Below the pieces are notes generated by a model. The model was not told where the DNA came from, made no database searches, and saw nothing but the letters and a program-made list of their open reading frames with translations. Made by a program: the position numbers and the translations under genes. This document shows positions 1 to 7,704 of a DNA stretch of 64,000 nt, in pieces. Origin of the DNA: an uncultured Phascolarctobacterium sp. (lineage in GTDB: Bacteria > Bacillota > Negativicutes > Acidaminococcales > Acidaminococcaceae); NCBI GenBank assembly GCA_949299135.1, contig CASFZG010000014.1:1-64000 (forward strand), written 5' to 3'. Within the stretch, counting starts at the first letter, position 1; each line of letters begins with the position of its first letter.

Positions 1-95
1 GCGAGTGGCAGATCGAGGAACGCCTTTTAGGCGTAGCTAGTAGAATAGCCTTTAAGGCGGTAAATGACAAACCACCGGCTACGCCGGTGGTTTTG
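1..95. repeat. Hairpin-rich end resembling an IS200/IS605 terminus
   Basis: Three short hairpins follow one another: ACGCC/GGCGT near 24-38, GCC/GGC with a TTTAA loop near 49-59, and a 9-bp stem ACCACCGGC/GCCGGTGGT at 71-91 followed by TTTT. Read on the minus strand, the order (a strong hairpin, then GGTTTG, then two smaller hairpins) matches the hairpin series at the end of the IS200-type element near 41.14-41.22 kb. I infer a terminus of a related element that continues outside the window. The 71-95 hairpin could also end a plus-strand transcript. No coding frame is convincing here. Confidence 0.4.
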
Positions 96-112
96 ATTTA
101 TCTGTTCAGTTG

Positions 113-352
113 TTACTGCATTTGCTTAATTATCTGCATAATTTCTTCAACGCCAAGCACATTGCCGCCTGCCACAACCTTGCCGTCAATAACCAGCGCC
201 GGCAGTGCCATCGCACCGTAAGCCATAATGCGGCGCAGCTCGCTGACGTGTTCAAATTTGGCATGGCACTTCAGCTTTTTGGCCGCCACGGCAGTGTTCT
301 GAAACAGCAGCTCCACCTGCTTCGTCATCGGCCCTAAAACCTTAATTTGCAT
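113..352 (-). CDS. Small thioredoxin-fold protein lacking the CxxC motif
   Basis: This 79-aa protein resembles the small archaeal/bacterial thioredoxin-like redox proteins (MTH895/TM0996 type). It has an N-terminal MQIKVLGP strand, a cis-Pro region (ALPALVIDGKVV, about residues 50-61) and a C-terminal helix. Family members carry a CxxC pair directly after the first strand (G-x-x-C-x-x-C), but here that site reads GPMTKQ, with no cysteine. The only cysteine is at residue 29. A classical dithiol-disulfide role is therefore unlikely; binding or a structural role is possible. The ATG is preceded by AAGGTGAGATGAT, an adequate ribosome binding site. Fold assignment is fairly sure, function unknown. 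Confidence 0.7.
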   Translation of the reverse strand: MQIKVLGPMTKQVELLFQNTAVAAKKLKCHAKFEHVSELRRIMAYGAMALPALVIDGKVVAGGNVLGVEEIMQIIKQMQ

Positions 353-390
353 ATCATCTCACCTTCGTTTCTATCTTTGCTGCACCTTTA

Positions 391-714
391 TCATACCAAA
401 AGGCTTTGGCTAAAGTTTATCCAAACGGTGAAGTTTTTGCAAATTTTATCTTTCCAATACCACCATTTTAGTTTTTCCGGCTCTAAAACTTCATTTTCAA
501 CAAAATAAACCGCTGCACGGAAAACATATAACTGGCACCTGTCTTCCACTCTGCCCTTAAACTCACAATCACGCCGGTAAAGTTCTTCCGGGTTCTGTCC
601 TTTTAAATCTGCCATGCAGGTAATGCCAATGTTCAATAAATCCTGTTCAATATTCTTACCAACGCCCGGTATTTTTCGTAAATCGTTTTCAGGTTTATTC
701 ATATTCTCGCCCAT
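391..714 (-). CDS. Helix-hairpin-helix protein, Cdd1/pathogenicity-locus type
   Basis: This 107-aa protein has a helix-hairpin-helix signature near the N-terminus (KIPGVGKNIEQDLLNIGI, about residues 14-31), followed by a conserved MADLKGQNPEELY-like stretch. That pattern is typical of the Cdd1/pathogenicity-locus family, whose members probably bind nucleic acid but have no firm function. It overlaps the stop of the upstream nucleotidyltransferase gene, suggesting translational coupling. A second in-frame ATG lies four codons downstream (702). Neither start has an ideal Shine-Dalgarno, so the start is uncertain. The C-terminal tail after residue 85 is poorly conserved in character. Confidence 0.65.
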   Translation of the reverse strand: MGENMNKPENDLRKIPGVGKNIEQDLLNIGITCMADLKGQNPEELYRRDCEFKGRVEDRCQLYVFRAAVYFVENEVLEPEKLKWWYWKDKICKNFTVWINFSQSLLV

Positions 715-1357
715 ATTCCTTAATCAACCCGCCGCTCCAGTTAAACAACAGCCTTACAGCGTCCTCTAAATCATACTGTGGCAATGCCATACCGGCGGCT
801 AACACCTCATAATCCGAGCCGCTCAATTTTGCCAGCAAATCCTTTTTGCGGCTGATGTATGCGCCATGTTCCACATAATACTTCGCCTGCAAGGCAAACG
901 CCGCAGCTTTGTACAAACCTTTCAACAGTTCCGCACTGCGTTCATGCACAAAATCATGCGCGCAGGCGTGATAAATATCGCACGCCGCATGATGCACTGC
1001 CCGTTTTACATCGGCTTCCGTAATCAGCGGCGCTAAAAAATCCAAATCGCCGTAAATGGCTTTAGTATCGTGATAAAACTGGAACAAATCCGCTCTGTCC
1101 CACGCTTTTAATTCTTCGATGCCGCCGACAAAGCCGCACAGCAAATGCCGCTGCGGCAAATTGGCAATCGCCTCGCGGTAAAGCTTTAAATCTTCAACGG
1201 TCACTTTATCAAACAGCAGTACCACGTCAATATCGCTGCCCTCGTGCTGTTCGCCGCGTGCATAGCTGCCCTGCAAACCGATAAATTCAATACGCGCACC
1301 GAAAGCAGCGTCCACCGCGCTTATATATTCATCAAGCCAGTGCTGTAAATCAAACAT
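695..1357 (-). CDS. Nucleotidyltransferase-domain protein
   Basis: This 220-aa protein has a nucleotidyltransferase-fold N-terminus with the motif GSYARGEQHEGSDIDVVL (about residues 30-47). This is the G-S-x-A-R-G ... S-D-x-D pattern in which the two aspartates bind the catalytic metal. The remainder is helical and includes a HEPN-like stretch (AVHHAACDIYHACAHD and LLKGLYKAAAFALQAKYYVEHG, about residues 117-170), as in MNT-HEPN or aminoglycoside-type nucleotidyltransferases. The substrate cannot be told from sequence; small-molecule or protein/RNA nucleotidylation are both possible. It overlaps the preceding GNAT fragment by 8 nt and the following HHH gene by 20 nt, so the genes probably share a transcript. 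Confidence 0.72.
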   Translation of the reverse strand: MFDLQHWLDEYISAVDAAFGARIEFIGLQGSYARGEQHEGSDIDVVLLFDKVTVEDLKLYREAIANLPQRHLLCGFVGGIEELKAWDRADLFQFYHDTKAIYGDLDFLAPLITEADVKRAVHHAACDIYHACAHDFVHERSAELLKGLYKAAAFALQAKYYVEHGAYISRKKDLLAKLSGSDYEVLAAGMALPQYDLEDAVRLLFNWSGGLIKEYGREYE

Positions 1358-1670
1358 GCCCGTCCTCCTTCGCTAAAGCGTAAATTAAATGCGGCATGGC
1401 TTTACCTTTGTATGTTTTTACAAAACTATCACGCACTGTCATGCCTAATCGTTCCGCCACATGGCGGGATTTTTTATTTTCAGGGCGTATTTCTGCAATC
1501 ACTTCATCCGCGCCAAGCGTATTAAAAGCGTAATCCATGCAGGCAGCAGCCGCTTCTGCCGCATAGCCGTTACCCCAGTACGCTTTGGCAAAAATATACG
1601 CCACGCCCATGTACCGCACGCCGTTAATAGTTTCAATAAGCAGTCCGCACACGCCGATAAACACACCGTC
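1350..1670 (-). pseudogene. C-terminal half of a GNAT acetyltransferase, cut off by an in-frame stop
   Basis: This stretch continues in the same reading frame directly after the TAA stop of the Nudix gene (1671-1673). It encodes the acetyl-CoA-binding half of a RimJ/RimL-type GNAT domain, with KAYWGNGYAAEA as the Q/R-x-x-G-x-G/A loop and then SRHVAERLGM. The N-terminal half of the same GNAT domain sits at the end of the upstream ORF, so the two pieces were one Nudix-GNAT fusion. A GTG at 1662-1664 could restart translation, but no Shine-Dalgarno precedes it and the product would lack half the fold. I therefore treat it as a remnant unless read-through occurs. Confidence 0.7.
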
Positions 1671-2249
1671 TTATTTGCGTTCCACTGACCAAAAACTAAA
1701 ACCATCCGTTTTATAACGCCGCAAATTTTCCGCCAGCCAGTTTTCTGCTTCACTGTCCGCAAAAGGCGCTTCCCACGCGTACATAACATCCGCATCCTGC
1801 AAAATGGGGCGCAAATTGTCAATATCGCTCGCCGTTAATTCACGCAGCTCAAGCCTTTCCGTCTGTAATTTTACGCCGCTCGCCAGCTTCTCCACTATCA
1901 CTTTATCCGCCGGGCAAAAGTCGTAGGCGGTTACGTCCTGCGGCTGCACCCATTTTAGCGCGACGTGTTCCAGCTGCTGCGGCTCGCCCTGTGCCGTGCA
2001 GTTAAACAGCGTTAAATGTATCGTTATATCGGGGTAGGTATGCGTCACCTCGCAGAACACGCTGCCGGGAACAACCTCAAACGCCAGTTCCTCACGGCAC
2101 TCGCGCACCAGCGCCTGCTGTTTTGTTTCGCCCTCTTCCACTTTGCCGCCGGGGAATTCCCACAACAGCGCCCGCGCCTTATCCGCCGGACGCCTGCAAA
2201 TAAGTATTTTACCATCGCGCCAGACCAGCGCCGCCACAACTTCAACCAT
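1671..2249 (-). CDS. Nudix (MutT-like) hydrolase with truncated GNAT tail
   Basis: The first ~130 residues form a MutT-type Nudix hydrolase. The complete Nudix box GGKVEEGETKQQALVRECREEL starts near residue 33 and supplies the metal-binding REEL glutamates. Such enzymes hydrolyse nucleoside diphosphates linked to another group, for example 8-oxo-dGTP. From about residue 128 a GNAT acetyltransferase begins (LQTERLELRELTASDI), but the frame ends at TAA (1671) in mid-domain. I start the gene at ATG 2249 because GAGGTG lies six bases upstream; a GTG at 2258 is in frame but overlaps that ribosome binding site. The Nudix part should be functional; the acetyltransferase part is not complete. Confidence 0.75.
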   Translation of the reverse strand: MVEVVAALVWRDGKILICRRPADKARALLWEFPGGKVEEGETKQQALVRECREELAFEVVPGSVFCEVTHTYPDITIHLTLFNCTAQGEPQQLEHVALKWVQPQDVTAYDFCPADKVIVEKLASGVKLQTERLELRELTASDIDNLRPILQDADVMYAWEAPFADSEAENWLAENLRRYKTDGFSFWSVERK

Positions 2250-2325
2250 TGCCGTCACCTCAAAATATTATCAGCTTCATCTTAACACAAACGCGCGCGT
2301 CTTGCAAAAATCCGCGTAAGCGCAG

Positions 2326-2363
2326 ATAAAAAAGAACCTAACCGCATGGCAGTTAAGTTCTTT
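2326..2363 (-). terminator. Intrinsic terminator of the ANTAR regulator operon
   Basis: A 15-bp imperfect stem (2331-2345 with 2349-2363, loop ATG) is followed on the minus strand by a run of T. It lies just after the stop codon of the response regulator. Confidence 0.8.
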
Positions 2364-2367
2364 GTTG

Positions 2368-2949
2368 TTATTTCTTCTTTTCCGCACTGGCGATGACGGC
2401 TTCAGCCAGTTCTTTTAAGGTTATGCGGCGGTTCATGCTGTACTGGCGCATTTTGCTGTATGCTTCGTCCTCCGTCAGCCCGTGCGCCGCCATTAAAATA
2501 CCCTTGGCGCGGTCCAGCAACTTGCGTGTTTCCAAACTTTCGCGCAAATCTGCCAGTTCGCTGTCCATTTTCCGGTATTCCTTAAAGCGCGCCATTGCCA
2601 CCTGCATGCTGGCAAAAAGCTGTTCCTCGCGCACCGGTTTTACAAGGTACGCCATTACGCCGCTGCTGTTGGCTTTTTCCACCACGTCCTGCTGGCTGTA
2701 CGCCGTTAAAAGCAGCACCGGCGCGATGTGCCGCTCCGTAATAATCCCCGCTGCCGTTATGCCGTCCAGCTTCGGCATTTTCACATCCATAATCACCAAA
2801 TCGGGCTTTAAGCGCTGCGCCAGCTCCACGGTTTCTTCGCCGTCCGCCGCCTCGCCCAGCACGGTGTGCCCCGCGTCCGTCAGCATTTCGCGCAAATCCA
2901 GCCGGATTAACGCTTCATCATCGGCAATAACAATTTTTAACCCTTCCAT
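2368..2949 (-). CDS. ANTAR-domain response regulator (EutV-like)
   Basis: This 193-aa protein has a receiver domain (residues ~1-120) with acidic D10/D11, phospho-acceptor D55 in VIMDVKMP, T82 and K104 (LVKP). A coiled linker and a C-terminal ANTAR domain follow (about 135-190, with DRAKGILMAAHGLTEDEAYSKMRQYSM). ANTAR proteins bind paired hexaloop hairpins in mRNA leaders and prevent transcription termination. It is encoded 2 nt after the histidine kinase gene, so the two are a cognate pair. In related bacteria such pairs control ethanolamine or nitrogen genes; I see no such target beside it, so the regulon is unknown. Its 193 aa is the normal size for the family. Confidence 0.9.
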   Translation of the reverse strand: MEGLKIVIADDEALIRLDLREMLTDAGHTVLGEAADGEETVELAQRLKPDLVIMDVKMPKLDGITAAGIITERHIAPVLLLTAYSQQDVVEKANSSGVMAYLVKPVREEQLFASMQVAMARFKEYRKMDSELADLRESLETRKLLDRAKGILMAAHGLTEDEAYSKMRQYSMNRRITLKELAEAVIASAEKKK

Positions 2950-2951
2950 TT

Positions 2952-4325
2952 TTATCCCCCCAAAGGCAATGCAACTTCGGCGCAGGTCCCTCCCTGCGGC
3001 CTGCTTTCTATTTTAAAAGTGCCGTGCAAATCAGCTTCGGCCATTGTTTTTATAATGCGCAGCCCCAAACTGTTCTGCGGCAGGCCGTCAAAATCAGGCG
3101 GCAGCCCCACGCCGTCGTCCGTCACCGTCAGGCGGCAGCCGCCCTGCGTTTTTTGCAGGCTTACGCTGATTGCGCCCTGCGTGCGCCCAATAAAAGCATG
3201 GTCAAAGCAGTTTTGCAGCATTTCGTTCAGCACCAGCGCGATGCTCGTCGCTTTTTCGGACGGCACCTCGATGTTATCGGCGCTGAACTCTGTTTTTAAG
3301 TCCAGCTCCGGCGCGGCCATGCCGCTTAAAATGGCTTTGTAAATGCCTTGCGCCACCGCCGCCATATCCACCGCGCCGCTGCCCTGCTGCGATAAAAATT
3401 CGTGCACCACGGCAATGCTGTTTACGCGGCTGATGCAGTCGCGCAGCACTTCTTTGGTTTCATCCGCCTTGGCGCGGCGCATTTGCAGGCGCAGCAGGCT
3501 GGCAATGGTCTGCAAATTATTTTTTACGCGGTGGTGGATTTCCTTAATGACCGCCGCTTTAACAAGCAGCTCCTCGTCGCGCTTTTTCAGTTCGGTAATG
3601 TCGCGCAGCACCACAACGGCGTAGCGTGCTTCCGTCATGCCGCCCACGGGCACCACGCGCATGGCAAGCAGCATCCCGCGCAGGCGAATTTCCTTGCCTT
3701 CCGCCGTGCCGGTTTTCAGCACCATGCCGACCAGCGGCCAGTTAATCTGCACGCTGTTGGTGCGCAGCCCGACAAGGCTTGTTACGCCGACGACCTGAAA
3801 AATATGCCGCGCGGTGGAGTTGGCGGCGATGATTTTTTTGTCAGCGTCCACCACCATCAGCCCGTCGCCCGGTGCCAGCCGCTCGTAAAATTCGCTTGCG
3901 CCCTCCTGCCGTGCCGGCGTTTTTAAAAATTCAAACGCTACGTTGATGAACACGTCCTCCACGCCGCTTAAATCGAACACCACGGCTGCAAAGCACTTGC
4001 CGCGCCTGTCCTGCACGGGGTAAACGCGCACGCCCGCAAATTTGCCGAGGCTCAGTTCGCGCTTGCCTTCCAGCGGCACGTTGCGCTGCAAACAGCGCAC
4101 AACCAGCGGTTCTTCGCCGCTGCGGACCTCACGCCCGGGCGCCAGCTCCGCCTGCTGCAAGAACTGTGTTTTCGGCATCGACTGATGATAAACGCGCAAA
4201 AAACGTTTGTCGTCCGACGCGATATACACTGTAATGCAGGCGTGAGCAATATCGGCGGCAAAGTCCATGCCCTGCCTGATGGAAGCCAGTATATTCTTCT
4301 GTTCACTGTTAAGATTCTTTAACAT
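2952..4325 (-). CDS. Soluble sensor histidine kinase (HisKA_2 / EutW-like)
   Basis: This 457-aa cytosolic sensor has no membrane segment. Residues ~1-130 look like the GAF-type input domain found in EutW-like kinases, and ~145-245 form a PAS domain. The HisKA_2 motif KEIHHRVKNNLQTIASLLRLQ at 261 supplies the phospho-histidine (H264/H265). A HATPase region follows (NEMLQN near 368, DDGVGLP, LGLRII). It passes phosphate to the ANTAR regulator encoded 2 nt downstream. The ATG has no Shine-Dalgarno; instead a palindrome GTGTTAACAC (4326-4335) directly abuts it, which is odd. The upstream spacer holds a DnaA-box cluster. The ligand is unknown. Confidence 0.88.
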   Translation of the reverse strand: MLKNLNSEQKNILASIRQGMDFAADIAHACITVYIASDDKRFLRVYHQSMPKTQFLQQAELAPGREVRSGEEPLVVRCLQRNVPLEGKRELSLGKFAGVRVYPVQDRRGKCFAAVVFDLSGVEDVFINVAFEFLKTPARQEGASEFYERLAPGDGLMVVDADKKIIAANSTARHIFQVVGVTSLVGLRTNSVQINWPLVGMVLKTGTAEGKEIRLRGMLLAMRVVPVGGMTEARYAVVVLRDITELKKRDEELLVKAAVIKEIHHRVKNNLQTIASLLRLQMRRAKADETKEVLRDCISRVNSIAVVHEFLSQQGSGAVDMAAVAQGIYKAILSGMAAPELDLKTEFSADNIEVPSEKATSIALVLNEMLQNCFDHAFIGRTQGAISVSLQKTQGGCRLTVTDDGVGLPPDFDGLPQNSLGLRIIKTMAEADLHGTFKIESRPQGGTCAEVALPLGG

Positions 4326-4387
4326 GTGTTAACACCAAGTTTTCAAAAAATTTACAACGCCTGTGTTTTACACCTTAATTCACAATG

Positions 4388-4469
4388 TTTTCCACATTAT
4401 GCACAGAGTTTTCCGCAATTAAACCTGTCGTTTTTATGCTTTTTCACATACTTATGCACGTTATCCACA
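4388..4469. promoter_or_regulatory. Cluster of DnaA-box-like sites
   Basis: Two head-to-tail pairs of 9-mers lie between tsaD and the kinase gene: TTTTCCACA (4388-4396) abutting TTATGCACA (4397-4405), and TTATGCACG (4452-4460) abutting TTATCCACA (4461-4469). The last is the exact DnaA consensus. A weaker TTTTCCGCA lies at 4409-4417. The spacer is AT-rich. No dnaA, dnaN or rpmH is nearby, so a DnaA-responsive promoter or titration site is more likely than oriC. Confidence 0.6.
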
Positions 4470-4495
4470 GTTTGTGACAAGATAATAGACAGTGT

Positions 4496-5509
4496 TTATC
4501 CCAATTTTAACGAAGGCACGGCATTCAAATCAAGCGGGCTTTTTTCGCCGTTGACGTACATAAAGTAACCGCGGCAGGCAATCATCACCGCGTTGTCCGT
4601 GCAGAGTATCGGCGTGGGGTGAACGAGCCGCGCACCGGCACGCTCCGCCGCTTTGGCCAGAGTTTCCTGCAAGGTTTTGTTGGCAGATACGCCGCCTGCC
4701 AGCACTATTTCCTTCAGGCCGGTCTGTTTAATGGCGTGTACGCTTTTCTGCACCAGCGCGTCCACTATGGCATGCTGGAACGACGCCGCCACATCGGCGC
4801 GGCTTACTTCTTCGCCCGCCTGCTGTTTGTTGTGCAGGTAGTTGATAACTGCCGACTTCAAACCGCTGAAGCTGAATTCAAAATTATCGCCAAGTTTCGC
4901 ACGGGGGAAGTCTATCGCCAATGGGTTGCCCTCCAGCGCCAGTTTTTCCACCTCCGGCCCGCCGGGATACGGCAAGCCCAGAACGCGCGCCACTTTATCG
5001 AAGGCTTCACCCGCAGCGTCGTCGCGGGTCTGCCCCAAAAGTTCAAAGCTGTTGTAATCCTTCACGACCAGCAGTGCCGTGTGCCCGCCGCTGACGACGA
5101 GTGCCAGAAACGGCGGCTTTAAGTCCGCATCATTTAAAAAGTTGGCAAAAACATGCCCTTCCAGATGGTTCACGCCAATCAGCGGTTTATCCGCCGCCCA
5201 GGCGAGCGCTTTGGCTGCGGACAGCCCGACCAGCAGCGCGCCGACCAGCCCCGGGCCGTAGGTAACTGCCACGGCATCAATCTGTTCCAGTGGCACTCCG
5301 GCTTTGGCCAAAGCTTCATCTATTACCGGCAGCACGTTGCGGATATGGTTGCGCGAGGCGATTTCCGGCACGACGCCGCCGTATTTGCGGTGAATGGGCA
5401 CCTGCGAGGCGATGATGTTGCTTAAAACCTCGCGCCCGTTTTTAACAACGGCCGCCGCAGTTTCGTCGCAGCTCGATTCGATGCCGAGTATGTAAATGTC
5501 TTTATTCAT
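4496..5509 (-). CDS. tsaD: tRNA N6-adenosine threonylcarbamoyltransferase TsaD
   Basis: TsaD transfers the threonylcarbamoyl group from TC-AMP to A37 of ANN-decoding tRNAs, working with TsaB and TsaE. The 337-aa length is typical. The N-terminus [16 protein letters not shown] is the ASKHA phosphate-binding start, the metal-binding HLEGH motif is at residues 115-119, VVSGGHTAL follows, and a C-terminal CTDNAVMIA motif is present. It overlaps the upstream rimI-like gene by 8 nt and ends the cluster tsaE-tsaB-rimI-tsaD, a common Firmicutes order. The protein looks intact and this is a housekeeping function. Confidence 0.97.
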   Translation of the reverse strand: MNKDIYILGIESSCDETAAAVVKNGREVLSNIIASQVPIHRKYGGVVPEIASRNHIRNVLPVIDEALAKAGVPLEQIDAVAVTYGPGLVGALLVGLSAAKALAWAADKPLIGVNHLEGHVFANFLNDADLKPPFLALVVSGGHTALLVVKDYNSFELLGQTRDDAAGEAFDKVARVLGLPYPGGPEVEKLALEGNPLAIDFPRAKLGDNFEFSFSGLKSAVINYLHNKQQAGEEVSRADVAASFQHAIVDALVQKSVHAIKQTGLKEIVLAGGVSANKTLQETLAKAAERAGARLVHPTPILCTDNAVMIACRGYFMYVNGEKSPLDLNAVPSLKLG

Positions 5510-5975
5510 GCGTTTCAGCCTCCCTGTACAGCCACATAATCACTGCGTCTTCGTGGTTGTCGGCGTAATAATTGGGTCGCACGCCCTCGGCGCGGAAGCC
5601 GCAGGTCAGGTACATTTTCTGCGCGGCGGCATTACCCTTGCGCACTTCCAACGTGATGGCATCGGCGTTTGCCTGCCACGCGCGGTTAATCAGCGCCGCC
5701 GTAAGCTTGGTGCCCAGCCCGCGGTCGCGTTCGTCGCGCACAACCGCCACGCGCGTAATCTGCGCTTCGCCAGCCACCAGCCAGTAACCGGCGTAACCAA
5801 TAACTTTGCCGTTTTCTTCCAGCACAATGTAAGTCGTCAGGCTGTTGTTCAGTTCGTCCAGCCACATGCTTTCGTTCCAGGCGTCAAAAAAAGTGTCGCT
5901 TTCTATTTTGGCGGCGTCGATAATATCGCCGAAGGACATGTCACGGATTACTGTTTCCCGTGCTTCTGTTCCCAT
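5502..5975 (-). CDS. rimI: Ribosomal protein S18 alanine N-acetyltransferase RimI
   Basis: This 157-aa GNAT acetyltransferase has an N-terminal [20 protein letters not shown], a central [18 protein letters not shown] stretch that forms the acetyl-CoA pyrophosphate loop (R/Q-x-x-G-x-G/A), and the [19 protein letters not shown] motif typical of RimI. RimI acetylates the N-terminal alanine of S18. The position between tsaB and tsaD is the usual one and supports the name. ATG 5975 is chosen because GGAGGAATT directly precedes it; this start overlaps tsaB by 28 nt. Specificity for S18 is assumed from family and context. Confidence 0.9.
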   Translation of the reverse strand: MGTEARETVIRDMSFGDIIDAAKIESDTFFDAWNESMWLDELNNSLTTYIVLEENGKVIGYAGYWLVAGEAQITRVAVVRDERDRGLGTKLTAALINRAWQANADAITLEVRKGNAAAQKMYLTCGFRAEGVRPNYYADNHEDAVIMWLYREAETHE

Positions 5976-6643
5976 AATTCCTCCGCCTCCGATTTTCTGA
6001 TATAGTAAGGCTCAAGGCCGAAAATGCCGTTTTGTTCCTGCGGGTTGTAGGCTTTAAGCGCTGCCAGTGCCGTACCGGCGGCCTGCGGCAGACGCAGATA
6101 ATCCGGCGCAATGCTGCACCATGCGGGCAGGTCCACGCTTTCCAGCTTATTGCATTCGCCAAGGATGACGGCCGGTTTACCCTGCGCCGCCAGATTTTCC
6201 AGCAGCTGCTGTTTATTGACAACCTGCACGCCCTGCAATTCCTTCACTTCGCCGTCCTGCCATTCGTACAGCGCCTGATAGTAATTGCCCTTCTGCGCGT
6301 CCAGCACCGGTGAAAGCACAATGCCCTGTACCGGCAGGTTGTACGCCAGTGCCAGCGGCGTCGCCACGCCCTGCAAAGGCTTCTGCCACGCGTAAGCCAG
6401 CGCTTCTGCCGTGGCAAGCCCTATGCGCAGACCGGTAAAGCTGCCCGGCCCCATGCTGACGGCGATTAAATCAATATCGCCCTTCTGCAAGCCGGTACGC
6501 TGCAAAAGCTGTTCCAGCTGCGGCATCAAGCCTTCGGAATGGGTCATGCCCATGTTGATTTTATATTCTGCCAGAATTTTGCCGTCGCGGCATAAGCCGA
6601 CGGCGCAGGCCTTGGTTGCCGTGTCAATTGCCAGTACCAGCAT
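5948..6643 (-). CDS. tsaB: tRNA threonylcarbamoyl adenosine modification protein TsaB
   Basis: TsaB is the non-catalytic ASKHA-fold partner of TsaD and is required for t6A37 synthesis. The start MLVLAIDTATKACAVGL is typical, followed by SEGLMPQLEQLL and the family signature SMGPGSFTGLRIGLATAEALA. The frame is open 26 codons further upstream, but the ATG at 6643 is the family start; the extra residues are unlike TsaB and would lie within tsaE. The gene overlaps tsaE by 20 nt and rimI by 28 nt, so it is translated within a tightly packed operon. Length is 231 aa, as expected. Confidence 0.95.
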   Translation of the reverse strand: MLVLAIDTATKACAVGLCRDGKILAEYKINMGMTHSEGLMPQLEQLLQRTGLQKGDIDLIAVSMGPGSFTGLRIGLATAEALAYAWQKPLQGVATPLALAYNLPVQGIVLSPVLDAQKGNYYQALYEWQDGEVKELQGVQVVNKQQLLENLAAQGKPAVILGECNKLESVDLPAWCSIAPDYLRLPQAAGTALAALKAYNPQEQNGIFGLEPYYIRKSEAEELWEQKHGKQ

Positions 6644-7097
6644 GTTCTTCCACTTCCTTGCAAAGTTTTTCGTAGCGCGCTCCGTGCGGATTAAAAATAA
6701 CCTTACGCCCCGCGCCCGCAATCTCTATCGTAATATGCAGATATTCCTCCGGCAGCTCGTCAATAAAAAGCTCGCCCCATTCCACGACGGTGACGCCGTC
6801 GCCGCCGCAGTATTCGCCGAAGCCGGTGTTATACAGCTCGTCCGCGTCCTTTATGCGGTACAAATCAAAGTGGCGCATTTCCAGCCTGCCGCCGTACACA
6901 TTCATAATGGCAAAGGTGGGGCTGTTTACTTCCGCCACGTCCGCGCCCAGCCCGGCAGCAATGCCGCGGCTTAACAAAGTTTTGCCCGCGCCAAGGCCGC
7001 CCGTCAGGCAGTACACGTCGCCGTCGGCCGCAAGGCTGCCCAAAAGCTGCCCCAGCGCTTCGGTTGCCGCACTGTCACTGCAATAAATTTCCATCAT
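6624..7097 (-). CDS. tsaE: tRNA threonylcarbamoyladenosine biosynthesis ATPase TsaE
   Basis: TsaE is the ATPase that drives turnover of the TsaBD complex in t6A formation. The 157-aa protein has Walker A GGLGAGKT (residues 33-40), VNSPTFAIMNVY, HFDLYRIKDADEL and VVEWGE, all diagnostic. I start at ATG 7097 (second ATG follows immediately) because GGAAGGGA sits 6-7 bases upstream; an in-frame ATG at 7112 would itself overlap that site. It is the first gene of the tsaE-tsaB-rimI-tsaD cluster. Confidence 0.95.
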   Translation of the reverse strand: MMEIYCSDSAATEALGQLLGSLAADGDVYCLTGGLGAGKTLLSRGIAAGLGADVAEVNSPTFAIMNVYGGRLEMRHFDLYRIKDADELYNTGFGEYCGGDGVTVVEWGELFIDELPEEYLHITIEIAGAGRKVIFNPHGARYEKLCKEVEEHAGTGN

Positions 7098-7120
7098 AAA
7101 AATCCCTTCCATGTAATGCC

Positions 7121-7151
7121 AAAAAGCAGTACCGGAACCTGCCGGTACTGC
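7121..7151 (-). terminator. Terminator after the GerM-domain gene
   Basis: A perfect 10-bp stem GCAGTACCGG/CCGGTACTGC (7126-7135 with 7142-7151) is followed on the minus strand by TTTTT. It separates the amidase/GerM operon from tsaE. Confidence 0.85.
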
Positions 7152-7156
7152 CCTTG

Positions 7157-7690
7157 TTATTTTGCTATCATAGTCGTATCGCGCTCAAAGGCGTCCAACA
7201 AATCAATATGCCCTTTTATGCTGGCTTCCTTTTTGCCTTCAATCAAAAAGGTTACTTCCTTGATGTTCGGGAACTCAGTCAGCGTGTTCGTCATGGCCTG
7301 AGTCAGCATCATTTCGGTGTAAGAACCGGCTTCGATGTTGTAAATTTCCTTGCTTAAATCCACAACCGCCACGCCTTTATCCACCGTAAGGCTGCGTATT
7401 TTCAACCCCTGCGGGAAGGCATTAACCAGCTTTTCATCCTGCGGTTTGGTGTTTATCAGAGCTTCCAGCGCCAAAAGCGGCTGCTCGTTGCTGTCGCCTT
7501 CAACAGTCACCTTTTCGGCATACAGCTTTTCCGTCCCGTCCGCAGGCAGGCGGTAAACAGTTACCGTGTGCTTTTCCGTCTGCGTTACCGCAGGTTTATC
7601 CGGCACAACCGGAGTATTTTCCTGCGTGCAGGCTGCCGTCAGCAAAGTCATCAGTACCACGCAGAGTACCGCAAAAAATTTTTTCAGCAT
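7157..7690 (-). CDS. GerM-domain lipoprotein
   Basis: This 177-aa secreted lipoprotein has an N-terminal MLKKFFAVLCVVLMTLLTAAC signal with an LTAAC lipobox, a short linker, then a GerM domain (about residues 40-165: HTVTVYRLPADGTEKL, LLALEALINTKP, FPQGLKIRSLTVDKGVAVVDLS). GerM domains occur in spore and envelope proteins and are thought to bind peptidoglycan. The gene starts 14 nt after the amidase gene, and its GGAGGG ribosome binding site fixes ATG 7690 rather than the upstream in-frame start. The pairing suggests a role in cell-wall turnover or amidase localisation. Exact function is unknown. Confidence 0.85.
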   Translation of the reverse strand: MLKKFFAVLCVVLMTLLTAACTQENTPVVPDKPAVTQTEKHTVTVYRLPADGTEKLYAEKVTVEGDSNEQPLLALEALINTKPQDEKLVNAFPQGLKIRSLTVDKGVAVVDLSKEIYNIEAGSYTEMMLTQAMTNTLTEFPNIKEVTFLIEGKKEASIKGHIDLLDAFERDTTMIAK

Positions 7691-7704
7691 ATTAGTACCC
7701 TCCG

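Noticed and set aside
1-95. 3' end of a stable RNA such as RNase P RNA or tmRNA
   Set aside because: None of the conserved terminal motifs of those RNAs is present; the hairpin layout resembles IS200/IS605 ends.
1671-1673. Selenocysteine or pyrrolysine codon in the Nudix-GNAT gene
   Set aside because: The interrupting codon is TAA, not TGA or TAG.
4326-4495. Chromosomal origin oriC
   Set aside because: DnaA boxes are present, but no dnaA, dnaN, rpmH or gyr genes are near; a regulatory or titration role is more likely.
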